A stretch of DNA of 11,982 nt from Kiritimatiellia bacterium (GCA_016303225.1 JAEDMC010000085.1:1-11982), one strand, 5' to 3'; shown: positions 1 to 7,146, counted from the first letter of the stretch. Program-made: numbers and translations. Notes: a model not told the origin generated them from the letters alone.

Positions 1-2
1 AG

Positions 3-179
3 GAGGTCATTCTCTTCAACGTCGACTTTGAGAATGCGCACACAGTCGACCTGCACTTCGGCGGCAAGGTGAAGACGCTCGCGCTGCCGCCGAACGAACT
101 CGTGCGCGAGAAGCTGTGGAACGTGGATTCGCAAAAGGAGGTAGGGGAATGGTCAAGTCGGTTTTCTGTCTGTCATTGA
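3..179 (+). CDS. 3' end of an unidentified protein, possibly a glycoside hydrolase C-terminal beta-sandwich domain
   Basis: An open frame enters from the left edge and ends at the TGA at 177-179, giving 58 residues of a C-terminus. The first part reads as alternating hydrophobic and polar strands (EVILFNVDF, then DLHFGGKVKTLALPPNE), which fits a small beta-sandwich domain such as those closing many carbohydrate-active enzymes. This is inference from the pattern and from the neighbouring family 2 glycosidase; I do not recognise the family. Third codon positions are GC-rich through about residue 40, as in the neighbouring genes, and the last dozen codons overlap the ribosome-binding site and start of the next gene. 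The 31-base overlap suggests co-transcription and translational coupling. The true start lies outside the window. Confidence 0.6.
   Translation, partial: EVILFNVDFENAHTVDLHFGGKVKTLALPPNELVREKLWNVDSQKEVGEWSSRFSVCH
136..141 (+). promoter_or_regulatory. Shine-Dalgarno sequence of the GH2 gene
   Basis: AGGAGG lies 7 bases before the ATG at 149. It decides the start: the frame is also open back to a GTG at 116, but that start has no such site and would put eleven extra residues in front of the signal peptide. It lies inside the coding sequence of the upstream partial gene. Confidence 0.85.
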
Positions 180-1996
180 TTTTTGTCCATGCGTTGCTCT
201 GGGCGTATGATCCGTCGACGGCGGACATCGCGAAGGTCGTCGGCGACAAGGGCGGGCTGCGCGGCGGCCTCGGCTGCGGGGTGGACGTGGGCACGGGGCT
301 GGATCCGTTTGTGCGCGATCCGATCTCGCTGAACGGTCCGTGGAGCTACATCCTCGATCCGCAGGACTTCGGTGCGGCGGAGTTCTACAAGGACCTGCGG
401 CAGGACGGGGTGAAGCTCGTGCAGCACGACTTCGACCGGGCGCCGACGATGAACGTGCCGACGGACTGGAACTCGGTCGACCGGTCGCTCCTCTACTACG
501 AAGGGCCGATGTGGCTGCGGCGGAAGTTCTCGTGGACCGCACGGCCGGGGCGGCGCGCCATTCTCAGGTTCGGCGCGGTCAACTACCGGGCCGACGTCTG
601 GTTGGACGGAAAGCTGCTCGGATCGCACGAGGGTGGCTTCACGCCGTTCGCGTTCGACGTGACGTCGCTTCTCGCCAACAAGACGCATTCGCTCGTGGTG
701 CGGGCGGACGCGACGCGGCATCCCGAGAGCATCCCGTGCATGGCCTTCGACTGGTGGAATTACGGCGGCATCACGCGGGACGTGGCGCTCTTCGACCTGC
801 CGGAGACCTATATTGCCGAAGGCGTCCTGCAGTGCGCGAAGGGGCGGTTGGACGTGCTGGAGGGATGTGTCCGCCTGTCGGATGCGCGTGCGGGCGTGAC
901 GGCGAGCGTGAAGATCCCGGAACTGGACGTCAGTGCGGAAGCGAAGACCGACGCAAAGGGCATCGCCCGATTCCGGATCGAGGCGAAGCCGGAGCTCTGG
1001 TCGCCGGAGAAGCCGCGGTTCTACGAGGTGCGGTTCGCGTGCGGTCCGGATGCCTTTGCGGATCAGATCGGCTTTCGGACGATTGAGGTGAAGGGCAAGA
1101 AGATTCTGCTGAACGGCAAGCAGGTCTTCTTCAAGGGGGTGAGCCTGCACAACGAAAAACTGGGCGGCGGACGCGTGGCCAAGGGCTCGGACGCGCAGCG
1201 TCAGCTGGAACTGGCGAAGGACCTCGGATGCAACTTCCTGCGGCTGGCGCATTATCCGCATGACGAGGCGACGGTGCGCGCGGCCGAGCGGCAGGGCTTC
1301 ATGGTCTGGAGCGAGATACCCGTCTACTGGAACATACAATGGACGAACGAGGCGACGTACGCGAACGCCGAGCGCCAGCTGTGCGACATGGTCCGGCGCG
1401 ATGTGAACCGCGCGGGCGTCGTCGTGTGGTCCCTCGCGAACGAGACGCCGTACGGGGCGGCGCGGGACAAGTTCCTGTCGACGCTCGCGAAGAAGGCGCG
1501 GACGCTGGACATGACGCGAATCATCTCGATGGCGATGGAAATCGGCGACGTGAAGGGTGACGTCTGCACGATTACGGACACGCTCAACCCTTATGTGGAC
1601 ATCGTGAGCTTCAACCAGTACATCGGCTGGTACTGGGCCGGTGCCGATGAGGCCGCGCGCTTCGTCTTCAAGATTCCCTATGACAAGCCAGTTGTCATCA
1701 GCGAGTTCGGCGGCGGGGCGGTCTATGGGCGGCACGGACCGAAGACCGAGCGCTGGACGGAAGAGTATCAGGCGGAACTCTACCGCTTCAATCTGGAGAT
1801 GCTGTCCAGAATCGACGGTCTTTCGGGCCTTACACCGTGGATTCTCTTCGATTTCCGTTCGCCGCGGCGACCGTGCCCCGGCATTCAGGATGGGTTCAAC
1901 CGCAAGGGCCTTGTTTCCGAGAAGGGCGAAAAGAAGCTCGCGTTTGACGTCATGAGGCGATTCTACGAGGCCTTGGACCGCAAACCAGCCCGATAA
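149..1996 (+). CDS. Exported glycoside hydrolase family 2 enzyme, beta-glucuronidase-like
   Basis: A 615-residue retaining glycosidase of family GH2. Residues 1 to about 19 form a signal peptide (one lysine, then a hydrophobic run ending HALLWA before YDPS), so the enzyme should act outside the cytoplasm. An N-terminal sugar-binding jelly roll follows (about 40-220, with SLNGPWSY and the block ending HEGGFTPFAFDVTS), then an immunoglobulin-like domain (about 220-320) and a TIM barrel to the end. The catalytic acid/base is E432 in VVVWSLANETP and the nucleophile is E519 in VVISEFGGG. N584-R585-K586 in GFNRKGL matches the NxK motif that contacts the glucuronate carboxylate in beta-glucuronidases, and NPYVDIVSFNQYIGWY also resembles that subgroup. 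Total length is close to that of the E. coli enzyme plus a signal peptide. The family is certain; substrate (glucuronide, galacturonide or another beta-glycoside) is inferred. It overlaps the upstream gene and is probably in its operon. Confidence 0.9.
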   Translation: MVKSVFCLSLIFVHALLWAYDPSTADIAKVVGDKGGLRGGLGCGVDVGTGLDPFVRDPISLNGPWSYILDPQDFGAAEFYKDLRQDGVKLVQHDFDRAPTMNVPTDWNSVDRSLLYYEGPMWLRRKFSWTARPGRRAILRFGAVNYRADVWLDGKLLGSHEGGFTPFAFDVTSLLANKTHSLVVRADATRHPESIPCMAFDWWNYGGITRDVALFDLPETYIAEGVLQCAKGRLDVLEGCVRLSDARAGVTASVKIPELDVSAEAKTDAKGIARFRIEAKPELWSPEKPRFYEVRFACGPDAFADQIGFRTIEVKGKKILLNGKQVFFKGVSLHNEKLGGGRVAKGSDAQRQLELAKDLGCNFLRLAHYPHDEATVRAAERQGFMVWSEIPVYWNIQWTNEATYANAERQLCDMVRRDVNRAGVVVWSLANETPYGAARDKFLSTLAKKARTLDMTRIISMAMEIGDVKGDVCTITDTLNPYVDIVSFNQYIGWYWAGADEAARFVFKIPYDKPVVISEFGGGAVYGRHGPKTERWTEEYQAELYRFNLEMLSRIDGLSGLTPWILFDFRSPRRPCPGIQDGFNRKGLVSEKGEKKLAFDVMRRFYEALDRKPAR

Positions 1997-2006
1997 GTCG
2001 CCGTCC

Positions 2007-2051
2007 TTCCATTGTCCGGGCGTTTTTGCTATAATTCTACAGACAATGGAA
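2007..2051. repeat. 10-bp inverted repeat flanking the argB promoter and start codon
   Basis: TTCCATTGTC at 2007-2016 is the exact reverse complement of GACAATGGAA at 2042-2051. The 25 bases between the arms hold the extended -10 box. The right arm covers the predicted transcription start and the ATG of argB. It could be an operator with two half-sites, or a hairpin that hides the argB start in RNA read through from the GH2 gene. It does not resemble the AT-rich ArgR box. The match is seen directly; the function is inferred. Confidence 0.5.
2023..2035 (+). promoter_or_regulatory. Extended -10 promoter of argBD
   Basis: TTTTTGCTATAAT, with a consensus TATAAT at 2030-2035 and the TGN extension at 2027-2029. 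A start about 7 bases after the box falls at 2042, only four bases before the argB ATG at 2046. There is no room for a Shine-Dalgarno sequence, so the mRNA should be nearly leaderless. I see no good -35 at the usual distance. The same 13 bases occur before the tRNA gene at 11869-11881. Confidence 0.85.
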
Positions 2052-2906
2052 AGAATAAACACAGCGCAGGCGAAAGCTGCGGTTTTGACCGAGGCTTTGC
2101 CGTACATTCAGGATTTCAAGGGGTCGGTCGTCCTCATCAAGCTCGGCGGATCGGTGATGGAGGTCGAGGAAAACTTGGACTCCATTATGGATGACGTCGC
2201 CTTTCTCAATGCCGTCGGCATCAAGGTTGTGATTGTGCACGGCGGCGGCAAGGCGATTTCGAAGGCAATCAAGATGTCCGGCCACGAGCCGAAGTTCGTG
2301 GAAGGGCTGCGGGTGACGGACGCGGAGACGATGGAGATCGTCCGCAAGACGCTCAACAACGTGGTGAATCCCGACATCGTCCAGCGGCTCTGCAACCGCG
2401 GCGCGAACGCCAAGCCGCTGCACGGCAACTGGCTCTTCGGCGCGCGGAAGATCGCGGAACCCGACCGCGGGTATGTCGGCGAGGTCTGTGAGGTGACGAC
2501 GCGCGCGGTCGTCGAGATGCTCGACGCGCACATCATCCCGGTGGTCACGCCGCTGGGGACGGGCGTCGACGACAAGCACCTTTACAATATCAATGCGGAC
2601 TATGCGGCGGCGGCGCTGGCGAAGGCGCTCAAGGTGCGCAAGTTCGTGCTGGTGTCGGACGTTCCGGGTCTCCTCAAGGACCCCGAGGATCCGACAACCC
2701 TTTTGTCCACCCTGCATCTCGGCGACGTCGAGACGCTGAAGGGTGACGGAACCATCACGGGAGGCATGCTCCCGAAGATCGAGAGCTGTTGCGATGCGAT
2801 TCGCGAGGGCGTGAAGAAAGTCCACCTCGTCGACGGCCGCATGGCGCACTCGCTTTTACTGGAAATATTCACGCGTCAGGGCGTGGGAACGGAGATAACG
2901 GAATGA
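2046..2906 (+). CDS. argB: Acetylglutamate kinase
   Basis: A 286-residue cytoplasmic kinase that phosphorylates N-acetyl-L-glutamate with ATP, the second step of arginine biosynthesis. It has the amino acid kinase fold throughout: KLGGSVM near residue 32 (phosphate-contacting lysine), the glycine-rich IVHGGGKAIS near residue 60, NINADYAAAALAKAL for substrate and nucleotide contacts, VLVSDVPGLL, and the C-terminal GGMLPKIESCCDAIREGV block. An N-terminal helix (AQAKAAVLTEALPYIQDFKG) precedes the kinase core. In the family this helix marks the hexameric, arginine-inhibited form, so feedback inhibition is likely (inference). The ATG at 2046 is fixed by the promoter immediately before it. The stop overlaps the argD start in ATGA, so the two are one translationally coupled operon. 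Confidence 0.97.
   Translation: MERINTAQAKAAVLTEALPYIQDFKGSVVLIKLGGSVMEVEENLDSIMDDVAFLNAVGIKVVIVHGGGKAISKAIKMSGHEPKFVEGLRVTDAETMEIVRKTLNNVVNPDIVQRLCNRGANAKPLHGNWLFGARKIAEPDRGYVGEVCEVTTRAVVEMLDAHIIPVVTPLGTGVDDKHLYNINADYAAAALAKALKVRKFVLVSDVPGLLKDPEDPTTLLSTLHLGDVETLKGDGTITGGMLPKIESCCDAIREGVKKVHLVDGRMAHSLLLEIFTRQGVGTEITE
2891..2894 (+). promoter_or_regulatory. Shine-Dalgarno sequence of argD
   Basis: GGAG, 8 bases before the ATG at 2903, inside the end of argB. The frame is open upstream to 2789, but that extension (arginine- and proline-rich, in the argB shadow) is not part of the family. This site and the ATGA junction choose 2903. Confidence 0.8.
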
Positions 2907-4102
2907 GCAAGAAGTCGCAGGAAATTCTCGAGCTTTACAAGTCCAAGGTGATGCCGACGTACAGTCCGTCGGTGGTGCTGGCGTCCGGCAAGGGCGTGAC
3001 GGTCCGTGACGTGGACGGCATGACCTACTACGACTTCACGAGCGGCATCGGCGTCAATAACGTCGGCTATTGCCACAAGAAGGTCGTCCAGGCGGTTCAG
3101 GACCAGGCGGCGGCAATGCTCCACTGCTCGAACCTCTACGTGAACACGCCGGCGACGCTGCTCGCCTCGAAGCTCGTGGAGATCTCGGGCCTTGGTGGCA
3201 AGGCGTTCTTCTGCAACTCGGGCGCGGAGGCGAACGAGGCGGCGATCAAGCTCGCACGCAAGTGGGGCTCGGCGAACGGGGGGCGCTACGAGGTCGTGAC
3301 GATGCGCCAGGGCTTCCATGGCCGCACGCTCGCGACGGTCGCGGCGACGGCGCAGGCGTGGTGCCAGGAGGGATACGATCCCCTGCCGGTCGGCTTCGCC
3401 TACGCCGACTACAACGATTTGGAATCCGTGAAGGCCGCGGTCAACGACAAGACGGTCGCGATCATGCTCGAGGCGGTACAGGGCGAAGGCGGCGTCACGC
3501 CGGCGACGGACGAGTTCATGAAGGGCGTCCGCGCGCTCTGCGACGAGAAGAACCTCCTGATGATCGTCGACGAGGTGCAGGCGGGCATGGGCCGCACGGG
3601 CACGTGGTTCGCCTGGCAGGGCTATGACGTGAAGCCCGATCTCTTCACCTGCGCGAAGGCGCTGGGCGGCGGGCTCCCGATGGGCGCGCTCATCTCGAAC
3701 GCGAAGCTGGCGGACGTCTTCACGGCGTCGGCTCATGCCTCGACCTTCGGTGGCAATCCGGTCGCGGCGGCGGCGGGTCTCGCGGTCATCGACGTCATCG
3801 AGTCGGAGAAGCTCCTTGAGAACGCGACTAAGGTCGGCAACCTCCTCAAGGAGGCGCTGCAGGGCTTCGTCGACCAGTACGACCAACTGCTCGCCGTCCG
3901 CGGCAAGGGCCTGATGCTCGGTCTCGTCGTTGACGGCGACGCGAAGGAAGTCGTCGACGCCTTCAAGGCGCAGGGCCTCCTCGCGCTTACGGCCGGTAAG
4001 AACGTCGTTCGTTTCCTTCCGCCGCTCACGCTGGCGGAAAGCGACCTTGAGGATCCGATTGACATGATTTCCGACGCGCTGGACTGCACGTTCGGAAAGT
4101 GA
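2903..4102 (+). CDS. argD: Acetylornithine aminotransferase
   Basis: A 399-residue class III pyridoxal-phosphate aminotransferase. It makes N2-acetylornithine from N-acetylglutamate semialdehyde using glutamate, two steps after ArgB (the argC reductase step lies between them and is not in this window). Visible motifs in order are TYYDFTSGIGVNNVGYCH, FCNSGAEANEAAIKLARKW (phosphate-binding loop), VTMRQGFHGRT, MLEAVQGEGGV, MIVDEVQAGMGRTG with the cofactor-contacting aspartate, and the Schiff-base lysine K252 in LFTCAKALGGGLPMGA, then HASTFGGNPVA. Length is normal for ArgD. Related ornithine, GABA or succinylornithine aminotransferases share these motifs, but direct coupling to argB makes ArgD by far the best call. 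Confidence 0.96.
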   Translation: MSKKSQEILELYKSKVMPTYSPSVVLASGKGVTVRDVDGMTYYDFTSGIGVNNVGYCHKKVVQAVQDQAAAMLHCSNLYVNTPATLLASKLVEISGLGGKAFFCNSGAEANEAAIKLARKWGSANGGRYEVVTMRQGFHGRTLATVAATAQAWCQEGYDPLPVGFAYADYNDLESVKAAVNDKTVAIMLEAVQGEGGVTPATDEFMKGVRALCDEKNLLMIVDEVQAGMGRTGTWFAWQGYDVKPDLFTCAKALGGGLPMGALISNAKLADVFTASAHASTFGGNPVAAAAGLAVIDVIESEKLLENATKVGNLLKEALQGFVDQYDQLLAVRGKGLMLGLVVDGDAKEVVDAFKAQGLLALTAGKNVVRFLPPLTLAESDLEDPIDMISDALDCTFGK

Positions 4103-4127
4103 GCCGAGCATTACGCTTGGCACGCAA

Positions 4128-4155
4128 AAGGCCGCAGCGATTCAGCTGCGGCCTT
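4128..4155. terminator. Stem-loop after argD, probable terminator
   Basis: An 11-bp perfect stem (AAGGCCGCAGC with GCTGCGGCCTT) and a 6-base GATTCA loop, starting 25 bases after the argD stop. The U-tract on the plus strand is poor (CTTCTG). On the minus strand the stem is followed by TTTT, so it looks slightly more like a terminator in that direction. No minus-strand gene ends here, so I take it as the end of argBD, perhaps leaky. A processing or mRNA-stabilising hairpin is the alternative. Confidence 0.6.
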
Positions 4156-4186
4156 CTGCGGATATCAGCTCGAGGTGAACGGCTTA

Positions 4187-4318
4187 ATGGTGCCAGGCGT
4201 GGTCGTCACGAAAGAAGAGGCGCGGGTCGTCTTCGAGAACGAGAAGCGGCAGATTCTGTCATTCAGGTTGGACAAGCCCAAGGACAAGTGCCCGATCGGT
4301 GAAATCAAGGTGGATTAG
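4187..4318 (+). CDS. Candidate small protein, 43 residues, unknown function
   Basis: ATG at 4187 is preceded, 9 bases upstream, by GAGGTG (4172-4177), a good Shine-Dalgarno match. The frame ends at TAG 4316-4318, 20 bases into pbpC. Codon use looks coding: most third positions are G or C, as in the neighbours. The product starts MVPGVVVTKEEARVVF and ends PIGEIKVD, is rich in charged residues and beta-forming stretches, and has no signal peptide or membrane segment. The frame is open back to the argD stop with no earlier ATG or TTG; a GTG at 4175 is a possible alternative start. It may instead be the remnant of a larger gene. I do not recognise it. The overlap suggests it could couple translation into pbpC, which lacks a well-placed Shine-Dalgarno of its own. 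Confidence 0.4.
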   Translation: MVPGVVVTKEEARVVFENEKRQILSFRLDKPKDKCPIGEIKVD

Positions 4319-6440
4319 GAGAATTGGCAGAATCGCGGCGGCGGGAACGCTGTCCGCGATCGTGTTCGTCGCCCTTTCGTGGACGTTCATTGACTGGACG
4401 GACGAGGGGGCGGACAAGTATGCCGGCGGCGTCATTTTGCGTGACGACGCCGGCAACGTGCTTCGCGTTTCGCTGGGCGAAGGCGACACGGACTGCCGTC
4501 CGTTCTATGTGGCCAGCCGAGACGACTGGATCGTGAAGGCGCTGGTCGCATCCGAGGACGGTTCGTTCTGGAGCCATCACGGGGTGCGTCCCCTGAGCAT
4601 CCTGCGCGCGGCGTGCCAGAACGTCTTTAACGGTCGCCGGATCTCCGGCGCGTCGACCATCACCATGCAGGCGGTGCGGCTCATCAGGCCGCATCCGAAG
4701 ACACTGTGGTGGAAGTGGAAAGAGGCGATGATGGCGCTCAAGATGGAGCGGACGAAGTCGAAGGAGTGGATTCTCTCGCAGTATCTGAACCGGGCACCGT
4801 ACGGATCGAACCTCGTGGGCATCGAGGCGGCGGCGCAGGGCTGGTTCGGGAAGGGCGCGAAAAGCCTGGGGCTCGGCGAGGCGGCGATGCTCGCGGGGAT
4901 GGTGCAGGCGCCGTCGCGGTTCCGTCCCGACCGCGGCTACGAGAAGGCGCTGAAGCGCCGCGATTATGTGCTCGGACGGATGCAGGAACTCGGGCTCGCC
5001 ACTGTAGCGCAGGTTGAGGGCGCGAAGTCGGTCCGTCCGGTCGTCTGCCGTGCACCGCGTCCGTTCAGGTGTCCGTACTTCTGCGACTGGGTGATGCGCT
5101 CGCTCGGAGAGCGGGCTGCCGGGGATGTTCGGACGGCGCTCAATGCGGACGTCCAGTTGATTTGCGAAAATGCCGTCGACGCGGCGGCGGCGAAGGGCGG
5201 AGCGTCGGTCGCGACGGTCGTGATGCGCGTGGACACGGGTGAAGTCGTGGCGCTCGCGTGCAGCGGCGACTATCTGGGCGGCGCGGACGGACAGGTCAAC
5301 ACGGCCCTCGCGCCGCGTCCGGCCGGCTCGACGCTCAAGCCGTTTCTGACGGCGCTCGGCATCGAGAAGGGATTCGTCACGCCGGAGACGCGGCTGGCGG
5401 ACGTGCCGACTGCGTTCAAGGGATATCGTCCGTCCAACTTCGACACGAAGTACCGCGGCGACGTCACGGTACGGGATGCGCTGATCCAGTCGCTGAACAT
5501 TCCGTTTGTCCGTTTGCTGAATCGCCTGGGCGTCGAGTCGTTCGGACAGCAGCTGCGGACGCTGGGCTTCCGGAATCTCGGGGCGTCCGACGAGGCTTAC
5601 GGGCTCGGCATGGCGATCGGCAACGTCGAGGTGACGCTGATGGAGCTTGTTTCGGCGTATGCCGTCCTGGCGCGCTACGGCACGACGAGCGACGGGACGC
5701 GCGTCTTTGCGCCGGGGACGGCATATCTCGTTTCGGACATGCTGTCGGGTAACGAGCGGTCTGCCGCGGCGCTCGGACATGTGGCGGACGTCGCGGCATC
5801 GCGCTTTGCGTGGAAGACGGGAACTTCGAGCGCGTACCGCGACGCATGGACGGTCCTGTGGAATCCGGACTATGTCGTCGGGGTGTGGTGCGGACACAAG
5901 CGCGGCGGTTTCGGGGACCGGACCGTGGTCGGGGCGAAGGCGGCGGCGCCAGTTGCGTGGGGCGTTGCGCGTCAGCTTTATCCGCAGAACGACGGTCCGT
6001 GGTTCGTCGAGCCGGGGGATGTCTTCCGACGGAAGGTCTGCGCGCTGACCGGACGTCCGGCGTCCGCGGACTGTCCGGCGACCGTCGAGGGGACTGCCGT
6101 GCGGGGCTGCAGCCTGTCCGTTCTCTGCGACCGTCATCGGCGCAATGCGCAGGGGGAGGTTATAACGATGACGGACAAGAACAGCCGGCTTGCGCTGACG
6201 CAGCCGGAAGACGGCGCGACCTTCAAGCTCGTGCCGGGGACGCTGAATCAGAAGATTGTCTGTCAGCCGACCGGCAACGGGGAAGGGCGTCTCTGGTGGT
6301 TCGTCGACGGAAGCCTCAAAGGGGAGTCCGCCGACGCCGCGCCCTTTGCGCTGGAGGTTGTCGCGGGAGAGCATCTCATAACCTGCACAACGGGGGCGGG
6401 AGACTTCGCCTCCGCGTCAATTCGGGTTGAGGCTGAATGA
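4299..6440 (+). CDS. pbpC: Penicillin-binding protein 1C (bifunctional peptidoglycan synthase)
   Basis: A 713-residue class A penicillin-binding protein. Residues 1-10 are basic and 11 to about 30 form a membrane anchor, leaving the rest in the periplasm. The glycosyltransferase 51 domain contains E86 in ASEDGSFWSHHG, then GASTITMQAVRL and LNRAPYGSNLVGIEAAAQGWFGK. The transpeptidase domain has all three signatures: S344-T-L-K347, S398-L-N400 and K506-T-G-T509. The C-terminal part (NSRLALTQPEDGATF to the end) matches the small C-terminal domain typical of PBP1C. The E. coli homologue is slightly longer (about 770 residues). In many Gram-negatives pbpC sits beside an alpha-2-macroglobulin gene; none is seen here. 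The start is a GTG whose nearest purine-rich site (AAGGA at 4280-4284) is rather far, and no clear promoter precedes it. The start is therefore less sure than the identity. Confidence 0.92.
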   Translation: MKSRWIRRIGRIAAAGTLSAIVFVALSWTFIDWTDEGADKYAGGVILRDDAGNVLRVSLGEGDTDCRPFYVASRDDWIVKALVASEDGSFWSHHGVRPLSILRAACQNVFNGRRISGASTITMQAVRLIRPHPKTLWWKWKEAMMALKMERTKSKEWILSQYLNRAPYGSNLVGIEAAAQGWFGKGAKSLGLGEAAMLAGMVQAPSRFRPDRGYEKALKRRDYVLGRMQELGLATVAQVEGAKSVRPVVCRAPRPFRCPYFCDWVMRSLGERAAGDVRTALNADVQLICENAVDAAAAKGGASVATVVMRVDTGEVVALACSGDYLGGADGQVNTALAPRPAGSTLKPFLTALGIEKGFVTPETRLADVPTAFKGYRPSNFDTKYRGDVTVRDALIQSLNIPFVRLLNRLGVESFGQQLRTLGFRNLGASDEAYGLGMAIGNVEVTLMELVSAYAVLARYGTTSDGTRVFAPGTAYLVSDMLSGNERSAAALGHVADVAASRFAWKTGTSSAYRDAWTVLWNPDYVVGVWCGHKRGGFGDRTVVGAKAAAPVAWGVARQLYPQNDGPWFVEPGDVFRRKVCALTGRPASADCPATVEGTAVRGCSLSVLCDRHRRNAQGEVITMTDKNSRLALTQPEDGATFKLVPGTLNQKIVCQPTGNGEGRLWWFVDGSLKGESADAAPFALEVVAGEHLITCTTGAGDFASASIRVEAE

Positions 6441-6468
6441 GGCGGTTGTGGTCCGATGGCAAAAAGCG

Positions 6469-6474
6469 TATAAT
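6469..6474 (+). promoter_or_regulatory. -10 box of the membrane-protein gene, near-leaderless
   Basis: TATAAT, preceded by an A-rich run (GGCAAAAAGCG). TTGTGG at 6446-6451 gives a partial -35 at a 17-base spacing. Transcription should begin near 6481, three bases before the ATG at 6484. This box lies inside the upstream extension of the open frame, which argues that the extension from 6427 is not translated. Confidence 0.75.
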
Positions 6475-6483
6475 GCGCGAGAG

Positions 6484-7146
6484 ATGAAAGAAGAGAGAAA
6501 AGGCGTGGTTGGCGGACTTCTCATCGCGTTTGCGGTGATGATGCTCGTGCCGCTTGGCTATCGCGTCTGGATTCACTTCAATCCGCAGCCGTCGCGTCCG
6601 GCGTTTTCGCTGTCGAAGTATTTGAGCGAGGCAACGGACGCCAGCATTCCGCAGCTGCTGGTGAAGCCGCTCTCCAAGTGGTCAGAGACCGACCGCAAGC
6701 GAGCGCCGGAAATCGCCGCCTGGCTGGAGACGAAGGACGAGACGATTCTGCCGTGGGAGTGGACGGCAGAGGCGCGGCAGAAGAACCCCGAGGCGTATTT
6801 CAAGACCTGGGAAGACATCTTGGATGAATTGGACGCGCAGATCACGGACGCAGCCAAGGGCGTATCCTGGTCGTCGTTCAAGACCAAGTGGAGCGGAAAG
6901 TTCAAGCGGCTGATGAATCTGACGAACGAGACCTCCTCCGCCGAGTCCAAGTTGACGAAACAGGCTTCGCAGGCGGATGCGCTCAAGCAGGAGGTTGTCC
7001 GTTGCCAGGGGCTGCTGACGGACATCCGGACGGCAGACCCCCAGCGGCGCGAAGGGCTTCATTCGGCGTTTGTTCAGGCGGCGAAAACGTGCCTGATCAC
7101 GAGCCTTCGCACGTTGCCCACTTTGCGTCCAGCCGTTTCGGACTGA
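6484..7146 (+). CDS. Single-pass membrane protein of unknown function
   Basis: A 220-residue protein that I do not recognise. The cytoplasmic end is short and charged (MKEERKG). One hydrophobic segment follows at about residues 8-29 (VVGGLLIAFAVMMLVPLGYRVW), then a mostly hydrophilic, probably extracytoplasmic part of about 190 residues rich in K, E, S, T and W. Residues about 140-200 contain long stretches compatible with helices or a coiled coil (SSAESKLTKQASQADALKQEVVRCQGLL). The frame is open back to 6427, but the -10 box at 6469-6474 supports 6484, and starting there puts the membrane segment right at the N-terminus. The last 50 bases overlap the end of hrpA on the other strand. The position after pbpC might hint at an envelope role, but it has its own promoter, so that is weak. 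Confidence 0.75.
   Translation: MKEERKGVVGGLLIAFAVMMLVPLGYRVWIHFNPQPSRPAFSLSKYLSEATDASIPQLLVKPLSKWSETDRKRAPEIAAWLETKDETILPWEWTAEARQKNPEAYFKTWEDILDELDAQITDAAKGVSWSSFKTKWSGKFKRLMNLTNETSSAESKLTKQASQADALKQEVVRCQGLLTDIRTADPQRREGLHSAFVQAAKTCLITSLRTLPTLRPAVSD

Noticed and set aside
2007..2051. The inverted repeat as a classical ArgR operator
   Set aside because: ArgR boxes are AT-rich imperfect 18-base palindromes around TGAAT..ATTCA; these arms do not match and are 25 bases apart.
173..2107. Minus-strand open frame of 644 residues opposite the GH2 gene
   Set aside because: An arginine-, leucine- and histidine-rich composition typical of the antisense of a GC-rich gene; the plus strand encodes a family with all catalytic motifs.
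2876..4123. Minus-strand open frame of 415 residues opposite argD
   Set aside because: Shadow of a GC-rich gene with biased Arg/Ala/Leu composition and no motifs.
4163..4188. A promoter for pbpC in the argD-pbpC gap
   Set aside because: GATATC and CTTAAT are only weak -10 matches, unlike the strong boxes elsewhere in the window.
4305..6374. Minus-strand open frame of 689 residues opposite pbpC
   Set aside because: Arg/Pro-rich shadow with no recognisable domain; pbpC on the plus strand has every expected motif.
6427..6483. 19-residue N-terminal extension of the membrane protein
   Set aside because: The -10 box lies inside it, so the transcript should begin just before 6484, and it would put hydrophilic residues before the membrane anchor.
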